From Methylocella sp. (GTDB lineage Bacteria > Pseudomonadota > Alphaproteobacteria > Rhizobiales > Beijerinckiaceae): DNA of 64,000 nucleotides. Below, piece by piece: positions 9,355-17,600 of the stretch (the first letter of the stretch is position 1; each line of letters opens with the position of its first letter). The translations under genes were made by a program, and so were the position numbers. The stretch spans positions 583,526-647,525 of the forward strand of contig JBBCGG010000001.1 in NCBI GenBank assembly GCA_037200525.1. The letters are read 5' to 3'. Under the pieces are notes generated by a model. It was not told where the DNA came from and made no database searches. It saw only the letters and a program-made list of their open reading frames with translations.

Positions 9355-10716
9355 TTAGAACATCGCGCTGTAACGTTCGGTCTCCCACGCGCTGACGGTC
9401 AGATGATATTCACGCCACTCCTCGGATTTATAGCGGATGAACTCGTCGCGCAAACCCTTGCCGAGCGTTGCTTCGACAAAGGGATCGTCGGCGAAGGCTT
9501 CAACCGCTTCCTGCAGGTTTTGCGGCAAAAAGTCTATGCCCCGGCGAAGCCGCTCCTCTTCCGAGATGCCATAAAGATTATCTTCGTTGGGGTGACCTGG
9601 GTCGATGCGCTCGCGAACGCCCTCAAGCCCCGCCGCGAGAACGAGAGCGGCGGCGAGATAGGGATTGACGGAGCCGTCGGCATTGCGCGACTCGCAACGC
9701 CCGCCACCGGCTGGAACGCGCACGGAATTGGTCCGGTTGTTCGAGCCATATGAGTTGAATACGGGCGCCCAGGAATAGGTCGCCATCGCGCCCTGGCGGA
9801 TCAGCCGCTTGTAGCTGTTGACGGTTGGCGCGAGCGCCGCGCAGAGCGCGCGCCCGTGGCGCAGAATGCCGCCGATGAAGTGATAGCCAGTCTTGGTGAG
9901 GCCAAGGCCCCGCGGATCTTCCGACGGCGGGCAAGCGAAAAGATTATGGCCGCCCCCGCGTTCGCTGAGCGACATGTTGAAATGCGCGCCGTTGCCGGTT
10001 CGATTGGCGAAAGGCTTCGGCATCATCGTTGCGATCAGACCTTCATCCTCGGCGTATTTCTTGGCCATGAAGCGGAAGAAAGTAAGTCGATCGCAAGTCG
10101 TCAGCGCATCGGCGTAGTTGAAGTCGAATTCAAACTGGCCGTTGGCGTCTTCATGATCGAAGGAGTAAAGGTCCCAGCCAAGATCGTTGATCGAGCTTGC
10201 GACCTTGTCGAGCCAGGTGAAATTGCTAGTGAAGCCGCGCACGTCGTAGCAGGGCTTTACGAGATTGTCGGTCGGGTGCGGAATGGTCAAAGTCCCGTCC
10301 GCCGCCTTGCGCAGAAGAAAGATCTCGCATTCGATCCCAAGCTTGAAATCAAAGCCCATGGCGGCCGCATCGGCGAGCACCCGTTTCAGCGCGACGCGGG
10401 TCGAGAGCGGATAGGGCTCGCCTCTGAAGGTGAGATCCGCCGGCATCCAAGCCAATTTTGGCTCCCAGGGCAGCTGGATCACATGGGATAGATCTGGCAC
10501 GGAAGCGAGTTCGTCGTCGTTCGGCTCCTGGCCAAGGCCATCCAGCGCGTAACCGGTGTAGCGTTCCGATCCTTCCGCCATATGGGCGAGATGAGCAATG
10601 GGCACGACCTTGGCTTTTTGCGCGCCGTGGATGTCGACATAGGCGCCGATGCAGTATTTGACCCCGCGTTTGCGCAGGTCCTGCAGAACGGACTGAACTT
10701 GGTCGTCGGCGGCCAT
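9355..10716 (-). CDS. glnT: Type III glutamine synthetase-like ligase (GlnT family)
   Basis: Gamma-glutamyl ligase of the glutamine synthetase fold, about 453 residues. The N-terminal beta-grasp ([20 protein letters not shown]) and the catalytic domain with metal-binding motifs ([43 protein letters not shown]) are intact. The family contains ammonia-using GlnT and gamma-glutamylmethylamide synthetase. In a guanidine/urea operon, capture of released ammonia as glutamine is the simplest job. The adjacent creatininase-family gene leaves room for a gamma-glutamyl-amine route. The start at 10716 has AAGGA 6 nt upstream; the ATG at 10746 overlaps the upstream stop as ATGA and is also possible. The 109-nt gap that follows is the largest inside this operon. 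Confidence 0.88.
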   Translation of the reverse strand: MAADDQVQSVLQDLRKRGVKYCIGAYVDIHGAQKAKVVPIAHLAHMAEGSERYTGYALDGLGQEPNDDELASVPDLSHVIQLPWEPKLAWMPADLTFRGEPYPLSTRVALKRVLADAAAMGFDFKLGIECEIFLLRKAADGTLTIPHPTDNLVKPCYDVRGFTSNFTWLDKVASSINDLGWDLYSFDHEDANGQFEFDFNYADALTTCDRLTFFRFMAKKYAEDEGLIATMMPKPFANRTGNGAHFNMSLSERGGGHNLFACPPSEDPRGLGLTKTGYHFIGGILRHGRALCAALAPTVNSYKRLIRQGAMATYSWAPVFNSYGSNNRTNSVRVPAGGGRCESRNADGSVNPYLAAALVLAAGLEGVRERIDPGHPNEDNLYGISEEERLRRGIDFLPQNLQEAVEAFADDPFVEATLGKGLRDEFIRYKSEEWREYHLTVSAWETERYSAMF

Positions 10717-10742
10717 GATGGATCCTTGGGTTTCTGGCGTCG

Positions 10743-11516
10743 TCATCGACGCTCTGGTTTGTCATAGGCATACGGCAACGGCGGCGTTTCGACGAGGCCG
10801 CGTTGGATTAGGCCGCTGAGATCCTCGACCATCCAGGCGAACAGTTGGCGGCCTTTTTCAGCGCTGGCCAGCGTTGGCCACCCTGTCACCCCGTTGAGGC
10901 TCGTGCGGTTGACCGGGTGGGCAAAGACGAGACCTTCAGTGCGGTCGGCGTCGTCCGCATCCGCGATCCGGTCTGGCTTCACCATTTCAGGCGCGAGGGC
11001 CATCATCAGCGAGGTTTCGGCGTCATTGGCGTGCCAATCGGCGGCGTCCGCAAAGTGAGCCTCGCGAACGCGATCGCTGATCCGGGCCGTATCGATTACG
11101 GCGACCATGAGATCGTCGTAGCTCGCTCGCAACATCTCCAGCGCGCAGCGCAGCGGAGCGGCGTTCGTCACATGCGCATTGATGATGAAAAGGCGCCGCA
11201 CCCCCGAATGATGCGCCCATGCGCCGATCGCAGCGACGAGTTGCGTCAACAGCAGGGGATCGAGCGCGATAGTCCCCGGCCAGCGCCGGCTGTGGCCGAG
11301 CGAACACCCATATGGCAGCAGCGGCAGCATCAGCGCCTGCGTTTCGCGCGAGACTGCCTGGCACAAAATATCGGCCAGCATTGCATCCATGCCGCAGCCG
11401 AGATGCGGCCCATGCTGCTCAGTCGCCCCGACCGGCAAGATAGCGGCCTGCCCCGCCCCCTCGAGGCGGCGCGGAATCTCCTCCCAGCTCTGCTCGCTCC
11501 ACAGCAAAGGCGTCAC
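10743..11516 (-). CDS. Creatininase-family amidohydrolase
   Basis: Creatinine amidohydrolase/MftE-fold metalloenzyme of 257 residues. Metal-ligand motifs are visible: [19 protein letters not shown] (about residues 26-44, with E, H and D ligands) and the downstream [17 protein letters not shown] and [14 protein letters not shown], where the final Glu is a usual ligand. The family acts on cyclic or linear amides (creatinine, formamidopyrimidine, peptides in redox-cofactor maturation). In this operon a role in opening a guanidino compound such as creatinine, or removal of a gamma-glutamyl or amide group, is possible but unproven. The GTG start overlaps the ATPase stop (GTGA) and its own stop overlaps the next ATG. 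Confidence 0.85.
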   Translation of the reverse strand: MTPLLWSEQSWEEIPRRLEGAGQAAILPVGATEQHGPHLGCGMDAMLADILCQAVSRETQALMLPLLPYGCSLGHSRRWPGTIALDPLLLTQLVAAIGAWAHHSGVRRLFIINAHVTNAAPLRCALEMLRASYDDLMVAVIDTARISDRVREAHFADAADWHANDAETSLMMALAPEMVKPDRIADADDADRTEGLVFAHPVNRTSLNGVTGWPTLASAEKGRQLFAWMVEDLSGLIQRGLVETPPLPYAYDKPERR

Positions 11517-12430
11517 TCTACGTTGTCATCAATCGCCGTGAGGCGGATGACCGCGGAGGGGGAGTCCTCGTCTTCGACGACCGCCGGGTGGATCAGCGCG
11601 TCAAGATGCGCCCGGGTCGCGAGAAACTCAGGCTCGGAAGCCTGTTTCGCGTGACGCGGCCGCGGCACCGGAACTTCAATCAGTTCGAGGACCTCGCCCG
11701 GATGGGCTTTCAGCACCAGAATGCGGTCAGCGAGCAGAACGGCTTCGTCGAGATCATGCGTGATGAACACGATGGTGATGTCGATCTTCTTCCAGATCTC
11801 GAGCAGATAGGCCTGCATTTTGGCGCGGGCCTGCGCGTCAAGGGCCGAAAAGGGCTCATCCATCAGAAGGATGCGAGGCTTATTGGCCAGCGCCCGCGCA
11901 ATCGCGACGCGCTGCTTCATCCCGCCCGACAACTGGTGTGGGTAGGCGTCCGCGAAATGCTCAAGCCCGACGAGATCGAGCCACTGGCGGGCCTCGCGCT
12001 CTGCTTGCGGACGTTCATGTTTGTTGATCCGCAGACCGAACATCACATTATGCAAAACCGTCAGCCACGGGAAAAGGGTGTAGCCTTGAAACACCATGCC
12101 GCGATCGGCGCCGGGTTTGGTGACGGGAGCGCCATCAAGGAGCACATCCCCGACGGTCGCGGTCTCAAGTCCCGCGAGAATCCGCACAAAGGTCGATTTG
12201 CCACACCCTGATGGCCCGACGACGCAAAGAAATTCGCGGCGATGCGTCGTCACGTCGATATTGCGCAAGGCGACGACTTCGCGGCCGTCGGCCGCGCGGA
12301 AAGTCTTGCCGAGCCCTTTCACGCAAAGCACTACTTCGCGGCTTTTCAGTCGGTCCAAGCGGGCCTTTACGGCGTCGGATTGCTCGAGCAACTTCGGCGC
12401 GTCGCTTAGGAGAGTATGGTTGCCGCTCAT
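11513..12430 (-). CDS. ABC transporter ATPase, nitrate/taurine (NitT/TauT) type
   Basis: Energising subunit of the importer, 305 residues. Walker A GPSGCGKST (about residue 78), Q-loop, ABC signature LSGGMKQRVAIARAL, Walker B ILLMDEPFSALD and the switch His in ITHD are all present. The first 40 residues and last 45 residues extend beyond the usual core. Its ATG overlaps the permease stop (ATGA), so the three transport genes are translationally coupled. Family members import nitrate, taurine, bicarbonate or small nitrogen compounds; with the downstream guanidine/urea enzymes the cargo is most likely a guanidino compound. Confidence 0.93.
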   Translation of the reverse strand: MSGNHTLLSDAPKLLEQSDAVKARLDRLKSREVVLCVKGLGKTFRAADGREVVALRNIDVTTHRREFLCVVGPSGCGKSTFVRILAGLETATVGDVLLDGAPVTKPGADRGMVFQGYTLFPWLTVLHNVMFGLRINKHERPQAEREARQWLDLVGLEHFADAYPHQLSGGMKQRVAIARALANKPRILLMDEPFSALDAQARAKMQAYLLEIWKKIDITIVFITHDLDEAVLLADRILVLKAHPGEVLELIEVPVPRPRHAKQASEPEFLATRAHLDALIHPAVVEDEDSPSAVIRLTAIDDNVE

Positions 12431-13419
12431 CGGTTCACCTGGTCCCACGGAAAGAGGCGGCGACCCAGGCGGCCCAAAGCCACATCGGTCAGCGATCCGA
12501 CGAGACCGATGATCAGAATGGCCCCGTAGACGTTCTCGAAATGCTGGTAGCGCGCCTGCTGGGTGATGAAGAAAGTAATGCCGGAAGATGTGCCGATCAG
12601 CTCGGCCACGATCAGATAAGTCCAGGCCCAGCCGAGCAGGATGCGTTGATCGCGGTAGAGCTGCGGCATGACGGCCGGCACCACGACATGGGTAAGCAGC
12701 CGCAACTTGCGCGCTCCAAGGGTCAGAGCCGCCTCGATCAGAAGCCGGTCGGCCTGCCGCGTGGTGTTGGCGATGATCAGAACCTGTTGGAAGAAGGTTC
12801 CAATGACGATGATGGCGATCTTTGGTCCGTCGTAGATCCCGAGGATGGCCACCATCAGGGCGCCGAAGGCGGGGGCCGGCATGTAGCGGAAAAAGTCGAT
12901 GAAGGGCTCGACCAAGCCGCCGAACGTCTTGGATGCTCCGCATAAAATGCCGAGCGGGACGCCGACGAGCGATGAAAACAGGAAGCCGCAGAATATGATC
13001 TGGATGCTGTGCCACATGCTCCAGGGCAGCGTCGGCGTGTCGTGCATCGGGGCCGCCCTCAAGGCGACCCAGAGGGCGGATGCGACTTCGCCGGGAGCCG
13101 GCAGGTAGACGGGGTTCGCCGCCACGCCCTCAGGCGGGGCGGTATTGGCTTCGCGCGCCTCGGTCACCGCATCGGCGAAAGCCTGGCGGTCCATGCGCAT
13201 CCCGACCTCGAGATAGGCTACGTCGCCAGGGTTGGTGACGAACATAAGCGGATGCCAGATGGCAGGGACGTAGGACACGAGGCACCAAGCCGCCAGAGGC
13301 AGCACAAAGGACCACAGCGCCAGCATCCGGCCTCCGCCGCCCATCGAGCGACGGAAGCTGAACGAGATCCGCTTTGGCGTCGCCGGCTCTGCCGACTCGA
13401 TGGACGGGGTTAAGGCCAT
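12427..13419 (-). CDS. ABC transporter permease, NitT/TauT type, with a large periplasmic insert
   Basis: Inner-membrane permease of 330 residues with the BPD_transp_1 domain. A first membrane helix at about 33-52 is followed by an unusually long hydrophilic stretch (about 55-120, rich in Ala, Glu and Pro). The remaining helices then run from about 135 to 320, with the EAA-like cytoplasmic loop LLIEAALTLGARKLRLLTHVVVP at about 220-245. Typical SsuC/TauC permeases are about 250-280 residues, so the insert accounts for the extra length; it may contact the substrate-binding protein. The gene stops 4 nt into the ATPase gene and begins 7 nt after the SBP stop. Confidence 0.9.
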   Translation of the reverse strand: MALTPSIESAEPATPKRISFSFRRSMGGGGRMLALWSFVLPLAAWCLVSYVPAIWHPLMFVTNPGDVAYLEVGMRMDRQAFADAVTEAREANTAPPEGVAANPVYLPAPGEVASALWVALRAAPMHDTPTLPWSMWHSIQIIFCGFLFSSLVGVPLGILCGASKTFGGLVEPFIDFFRYMPAPAFGALMVAILGIYDGPKIAIIVIGTFFQQVLIIANTTRQADRLLIEAALTLGARKLRLLTHVVVPAVMPQLYRDQRILLGWAWTYLIVAELIGTSSGITFFITQQARYQHFENVYGAILIIGLVGSLTDVALGRLGRRLFPWDQVNR

Positions 13420-13426
13420 CGGGAAC

Positions 13427-14437
13427 TTACTTGCCGACGGTTATTTTAGGATCGATGTAGGCGTCGACCGCCTGGCTCTCTTTATAGATGCTGTTCTTAA
13501 CATTGAACTCATCGGCGTTGCGCGAGGAGCCGTAGAGCGAGCCGAACCCCTTTGCGTCCACCATCGCGGTCTTCGCCTCGGCCAGATTGAGGAGCTTGGT
13601 GCCCTTGAGCATGCGGAGATAGGCGGCAGGCTCGACGCCGACTCGCGCCGACATGATGGAGATCGCGTCAGGCTGGGTCTTGGGATCATCAATGTAGGCG
13701 ACGACTTTATCCCAAATGGCGGCGAGCTTGATCCAGTCGGCGCGATGAGCGGCGAGAGCGGCTGGGCTCACTGCTATGGCGTCGTAGATGAGGCCGGGTT
13801 GGTCGGCGGACGTGTAAAGCGGATGTGATCCCGGCGAGCCGCGCATCGCCTCGCCGGCGATCGGCTGCCATACCCCGACGGCCGCGACGTCCCCGGAGCT
13901 CAGCACCTGCGGGGTTTCATTGGTCTTGGCGTTGACGAGAGTTACGTCACTTTCAGTCATTCCGGCTTTTTTCAGGCCGTTGAGCAGAAGGAGATGCTCG
14001 ACGAGACCGACCTCGAGACCGACTTTCTTGCCCTTCAAATCCTTGAGCGTTTTGACGTTGGGCTTGCCGACGATGATATCATTGCCGTTCGAATAATCGG
14101 TCAATATCACCATGACGCTTTTCGCGCCATTGCCGCCCATAACCAGGGCATCGCCGTTGGTCACCATGACGCCGTCCAGCTTGCCGGCCGAAAAGGCGTC
14201 CATCGAGGCCGAATAATCGAACCACTCGAAACTGATGTCGAGTCCTTCGGGCTTGAGCCAACCCTTGTCAATGGCGACCTGCCAAGCGACAAAACCGGGC
14301 CAATCGCTATAGCCGATCTTCAGCGGCTCCGCGCTCACAGACGCGGCCTGCAGCGCGGCGGACAGAGACAAGGCGGCGATAGAAAACAGCGCTCCCGTCG
14401 CAAACTGGCGGATCGAGGGCAAAATAAAAGCAGGCAT
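13427..14437 (-). CDS. ABC transporter substrate-binding protein, NitT/TauT type
   Basis: Periplasmic binding protein of 336 residues, first gene of the operon. An N-terminal Sec signal (Arg at position 9, hydrophobic core ATGALFSIAALSLSAAL, likely cleavage near AASVSA-EP at about residue 36) leads into the SBP domain LKIGYSDWPGFVAWQVAIDKG. Later segments such as LKGKKVGLEVG are typical of NMT1/THI5-like binding proteins. The ATG at 14437 has GAAGG 7 nt upstream. It lies about 60 nt downstream of a sigma-54-type promoter and is divergent from the NikR-like gene. The ligand is unknown; guanidine, urea or creatinine are the candidates from context. Confidence 0.9.
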   Translation of the reverse strand: MPAFILPSIRQFATGALFSIAALSLSAALQAASVSAEPLKIGYSDWPGFVAWQVAIDKGWLKPEGLDISFEWFDYSASMDAFSAGKLDGVMVTNGDALVMGGNGAKSVMVILTDYSNGNDIIVGKPNVKTLKDLKGKKVGLEVGLVEHLLLLNGLKKAGMTESDVTLVNAKTNETPQVLSSGDVAAVGVWQPIAGEAMRGSPGSHPLYTSADQPGLIYDAIAVSPAALAAHRADWIKLAAIWDKVVAYIDDPKTQPDAISIMSARVGVEPAAYLRMLKGTKLLNLAEAKTAMVDAKGFGSLYGSSRNADEFNVKNSIYKESQAVDAYIDPKITVGK

Positions 14438-14460
14438 TGGTGCTTCCTTCGGCAAATCCG

Positions 14461-14486
14461 TACTACGATTGGGAATAATCGTGTTA
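14461..14486. promoter_or_regulatory. Inverted repeat in the operon leader, candidate operator
   Basis: Core palindrome ACGATT-N6-AATCGT (14465-14482), extendable to 10-bp arms with two mismatches. It lies between the predicted start of transcription of the ABC operon and its first ATG, and about 60 nt from the divergent NikR-like gene. It could be the site of that regulator or an RNA hairpin in the leader. Confidence 0.45.
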
Positions 14487-14500
14487 CTGATTATCGAGAC

Positions 14501-14515
14501 GCAAGCGGTGTGCCA
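14501..14515 (-). promoter_or_regulatory. Sigma-54-type promoter of the guanidine/urea operon
   Basis: Minus-strand TGGCAC-N5-TTGC with the obligatory GG and GC ten bases apart, the -24/-12 pattern of RpoN promoters. Transcription would begin near 14490, giving a leader of about 50 nt before the SBP start. This points to NtrC-like nitrogen control. Confidence 0.65.
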
Positions 14516-14544
14516 AGCAAAAGAATCATTCCGGGACTCGGAAA

Positions 14545-15042
14545 ATGGAAAAAATCTCCAAAGATCGAAAAGCCGACCATGCGCCAATCGCGCGCGAGGA
14601 TGCGAACGGCCAGCGCCCGCTCGTCAGCCGCATCAGCATATCGCTGTCGGAGGATCTCCTGCAGGAACTGGATTTGATGGTGGGCGATCGCGGCTTTGCG
14701 AGCCGCTCGCAGGCCGTATCGACGATCTTGCATCGCTCGCTGACCGAGCACCGGCACAAGATGGGCGACCGCGTCATGGTCGGCACAATTACGCTATTTT
14801 ACAATCACCTCGCCGCCGAGATCGAGCAAAAGCTTGCCGATTTGCAGCGGCGGCATATCGACGAGGTGATCTCCTCGCTGCATGTGCATTTGGAACAGAA
14901 CCAGACCCTTGAGGTTGTCCTCGTTCAAGGGCGCGCCGACAAGCTGCAGCAGATCGCCGATGAGATGATTGTGCAGAAAGGCGTCATTTCCGGACATCTG
15001 CAATTGGCCGCGGCGCTTATCCCGCCAATACACCAAATGTAG
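14545..15042 (+). CDS. NikR-like ribbon-helix-helix regulator with altered metal site
   Basis: The 165-residue protein has a ribbon-helix-helix domain (about 28-70, SRISISLSEDLLQELDLMV then SRSQAVSTILHRSL) and a C-terminal ACT-like NikR domain (about 85-160). A polar N-terminal tail of about 26 residues precedes the DNA-binding part. Aligned by eye to E. coli NikR, His87 and His89 are kept (His123, His125 in SLHVHLEQ), but His76 becomes Arg112 and Cys95 becomes Thr131, so the square-planar nickel site cannot form in the usual way. The gene is divergent from the guanidine/urea operon and convergent with hupE. It may have a different effector or altered nickel affinity; its target is unproven. 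Confidence 0.8.
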   Translation: MEKISKDRKADHAPIAREDANGQRPLVSRISISLSEDLLQELDLMVGDRGFASRSQAVSTILHRSLTEHRHKMGDRVMVGTITLFYNHLAAEIEQKLADLQRRHIDEVISSLHVHLEQNQTLEVVLVQGRADKLQQIADEMIVQKGVISGHLQLAAALIPPIHQM

Positions 15043-15058
15043 CGCAGACGCGCGGCGA

Positions 15059-15664
15059 TCACGCCGGGATAAAGCCTGTCAGTAGGCCGACGCCCGCAAC
15101 CGCCATCGCCATTCCGCCGGCGCGCGCCGCCCGCGGGCCAAAATTGCCGCCAAGTCGAGCCACGCCGAGACCAAGGCCGACGCCAACGGCATGAAGCGCC
15201 GCAGTCGCCAGGATAAAGCCAAGGCCATAGGCGAGGCCGGACGCCTCTGCCGGCATTTCCGAGCCATGCGCATGACCGTGGAAGAGCGCGAAGAAGCCGA
15301 CGAGACCCATCGCTGCGGCGATCGGCGGATTGACGCGCAGCGCGATCAATGCGCCAAGCGCGATGATGGAGCAGGCGATGCAGATCTCGACGAAGGGCAT
15401 CGCGACCCCGGCAACGCCAAGCGCGCCGCCAAAAGTCATCAGCACGATGAAGCTGAGAGGAACCAGCCACAAGGCCCGGCCACCGATCTGGGCGGCGAAG
15501 ACGCCGACCGCGACCATGGCGAGTTCATGGTCAAGGCCGCCTAAAGGATGCGCGAAGCCATGGGCGAAACCGTGGGCGTCGCCAAGCCCGGTATGAGCCA
15601 AGGCCGGCGTAGCGATGAGGCCTCCAATAAGGGCCAAAGCGATGGGCGGATATTTGCGCGTCAT
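15059..15664 (-). CDS. hupE: HupE/UreJ family nickel/cobalt permease
   Basis: Small membrane protein of 201 residues: a signal-like first segment, then the family motif HPLGGLDHELAMVAVG (about residues 41-56) and about six further hydrophobic segments including a His-rich FHGHAHGSEMPAE. HupE/UreJ proteins are secondary nickel (or cobalt) transporters usually found beside hydrogenase or urease genes. Here neither is present; the neighbour is the NikR-like regulator, whose stop is only 16 nt away in convergent orientation. Cobalt supply for the B12-dependent ethanolamine lyase in this window, or nickel for enzymes elsewhere, are both possible. Confidence 0.88.
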   Translation of the reverse strand: MTRKYPPIALALIGGLIATPALAHTGLGDAHGFAHGFAHPLGGLDHELAMVAVGVFAAQIGGRALWLVPLSFIVLMTFGGALGVAGVAMPFVEICIACSIIALGALIALRVNPPIAAAMGLVGFFALFHGHAHGSEMPAEASGLAYGLGFILATAALHAVGVGLGLGVARLGGNFGPRAARAGGMAMAVAGVGLLTGFIPA

Positions 15665-16122
15665 GTGTTTCTCGCCTCCTTAGCAGCGCGATAGAGTAGA
15701 TGGCATAGCGGGATGGTTTCAAGCTGAATCCGCGCGGGGGCGAGTTTGGACGAAGAATGCCGCGCGATGGCGCATCGTCGTCTTGGAAGCGCCGGAATGC
15801 ACCGCCGCCTTGCGCGGCGAAACCGAGATATTTGGCTCGACTTGGGGTCAACTCCCATGAACAATGACGCGCAGATCTCAGATCGTCGTGCGTCAAGCAG
15901 GGCGCGGCCAAAAGCCTGCGCCAGAGCGTGATTCCGAAAAGTTGCAGACTTTCGGTAGGAATCCCGGCGTGAACTTTAAAGAAATCAAAGGCCACGTTCT
16001 AGGAGGGAGGATATGTTGATGCGATTGGGCGGGGAAAAACCCCCGGCCAAAAATCTGCGTGGGAGCGACGCGGCGGCCGGAGACGCAGCCTCACTGTCGT
16101 TCACGGCGTCCGGCGCGCTTTT
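15665..16122. other. 458-bp divergent intergenic region hupE/lysR
   Basis: No convincing gene on either strand. It holds a degenerate palindromic repeat (15930-15963) and a short G4-A5-C4 hairpin near 16031-16044 with no U-run. The promoters of hupE and the LysR gene should lie here, but no strong -35/-10 pair was recognised. Confidence 0.5.
15930..15963. repeat. Degenerate intergenic palindrome of the Hyphomicrobiales type
   Basis: Imperfect hairpin: GATTCCGAAAAG and CTTTCGGTAGGAATC pair around a 7-nt loop with a 3-nt bulge. The text AGCGTGATTCCGAAAAG just before it resembles the short dispersed palindromes common between genes in rhizobia and relatives. Only one copy was found in this window, so the assignment rests on resemblance. 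Confidence 0.4.
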
Positions 16123-17031
16123 GTGATCGACAAGCTCGAATTTCTGCTGGCCGTCGCCCGCGAACGCAGTTTCAGCCGCGCCGCGGAAAGCTGCGGCGTG
16201 ACCCAGCCGACCTTGTCGGCCGGCATCAAACACCTCGAGGATAGTTTGGGCGTCCTTCTCGTCAATCGCAGCTCGCGCTTTCACGGGCTCACGGCGGAGG
16301 GGGAGCGCGTGCTGGAGTGGGCCAAGCGCATTGTCGCCGACGCGCGCGCCATGCGGCAGGAGATCCGCGCCCCGAAGGCCTCTCTGATCGGCCATTTGAA
16401 GATCGCCGCCGTCCCGACCGCGCTTGGAATGACGGCGCAGCTGACGCTCCCCTTCCAGCTGAAGCATCCAGAAGTGCGCTTCACCATTCTATCGCGGACC
16501 TCGCGCGAAATACTGACCTTGCTCGACGGACTCGAGATCGACGCGGGGCTGACCTATCTCGACAACGAGCCGCTTGGACAGATTCGCACGGCGCCGCTCT
16601 ATCACGAGCGTTATAGGCTCCTGACGTCGGCGCATCGCCCGCTCGGCGATCGCGAGACGGTGACCTGGAAGGAGGTTGCCCAGATCCCGCTCTGCCTGCT
16701 AACCCCAGACATGCAGAATCGCCGCATCATCGACCGCTTGCTGGCGGGTTCGACCTCAGCGCCGCCGGTCATGCTCGAATCGAATTCGATGGTCGTCCTC
16801 GCCGCGCATGTGCGGACCGGGCAATGGTCCAGCATCATCCCGGAAACTTTCGCCGATGTACTCGCCCTGAATGAACCGCTGCGTTCAATTCCGATCGTCG
16901 ACCCGCAGGAAGTGCAGAGAATCGGGCTGGTGCTGCCGCGACGCGAACCAATGCCGGCGCTCACGCGCGCGCTCCTGGCGGAGGCCCATCGCCTTGCCTT
17001 GCCGGAAGCGGAAAATCCCAACAATCGATAG
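16123..17031 (+). CDS. LysR-family regulator, probable regulator of the fds operon
   Basis: Protein of 302 residues with an N-terminal winged helix (about 1-60, FLLAVARERSFSRAAESCGVTQPTLSAGIKHLEDSLGVLLVNR) and a LysR substrate-binding domain (about 88-295). It begins with GTG at 16123, immediately before the family's conserved start; no in-frame ATG lies nearby. It is encoded 95 nt upstream of fdsG in the same direction, the position of LysR-type FdsR regulators in other bacteria, so control of formate dehydrogenase is inferred. Confidence 0.88.
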   Translation: MIDKLEFLLAVARERSFSRAAESCGVTQPTLSAGIKHLEDSLGVLLVNRSSRFHGLTAEGERVLEWAKRIVADARAMRQEIRAPKASLIGHLKIAAVPTALGMTAQLTLPFQLKHPEVRFTILSRTSREILTLLDGLEIDAGLTYLDNEPLGQIRTAPLYHERYRLLTSAHRPLGDRETVTWKEVAQIPLCLLTPDMQNRRIIDRLLAGSTSAPPVMLESNSMVVLAAHVRTGQWSSIIPETFADVLALNEPLRSIPIVDPQEVQRIGLVLPRREPMPALTRALLAEAHRLALPEAENPNNR

Positions 17032-17126
17032 ACGATCCCTATCGGGCGACGAAAACTAGCGTGTTGATCTTCGGATTCCATCGGGCCACTCTGTTTTTTA
17101 AATAAACAAAAAATAGGTGGGATGAA

Positions 17127-17600
17127 TTGCTTCAGGCACAGCCTTGGAACGTCGAGCGCGCCAAAGCAATTGTCAGCGAACATGCTGGGCTCGAAGGTCC
17201 GATGCTGCCGATTCTTCATGCGTTGCAGCATGAATTTGGCTATGTCGGCGAAGCGGCCGCTCCGCTGATAGCGCAGGCGCTGAATCTCTCCCGCGCAGAA
17301 GTGCACGGCGTCATCACTTTCTACCATGATTTCAGACGCGAACCCGCCGGACGGCATGTATTAAAACTTTGCCGCGGCGAGGCTTGCCAGAGCATGGGCA
17401 GCGAGGCTCTGGCGCAAAATCTTCTTGCCGAGCTTGGCGTTGACTGGCATGGGGCGACGCAAGACGGCGCCTTGACGATCGAGCCGGTCTACTGCCTCGG
17501 CCTCTGCGCTTCATCCCCCGCGGCGATGCTCGACGGGGAGCCGCTGGCCCGGCTTGATGCCGAACGCCTCGCGGAAGCTATCGAGGCCGTGCGCCCGTGA
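17127..17600 (+). CDS. fdsG: NAD-dependent formate dehydrogenase gamma subunit (FdsG)
   Basis: NuoE-like thioredoxin-fold subunit of 157 residues carrying one [2Fe-2S] cluster in the cytoplasmic formate dehydrogenase. Ligands Cys82, Cys87 (CRGEAC), Cys123 and Cys127 (CLGLC) are present. The start is TTG at 17127 with AGGTGG 6 nt upstream; an ATG five bases earlier is out of frame. Its stop overlaps the GTG of fdsB by 4 nt, as expected for the tight fdsGBA order. The 95-nt upstream gap is AT-rich (a TTTTTTAAATAAACAAAAAAT tract in part) and should contain the promoter. Confidence 0.93.
   Translation: MLQAQPWNVERAKAIVSEHAGLEGPMLPILHALQHEFGYVGEAAAPLIAQALNLSRAEVHGVITFYHDFRREPAGRHVLKLCRGEACQSMGSEALAQNLLAELGVDWHGATQDGALTIEPVYCLGLCASSPAAMLDGEPLARLDAERLAEAIEAVRP

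Noticed and set aside
14438-14544. Guanidine-I (ykkC) riboswitch before the guanidine operon
   Set aside because: The leader after the predicted start is only about 50 nt, and no ykkC-type conserved blocks are present.
16028-16047. GGGG-AAAAA-CCCC hairpin before the LysR gene as a terminator
   Set aside because: Very short stem, no U-run, and no transcript is known to end there.
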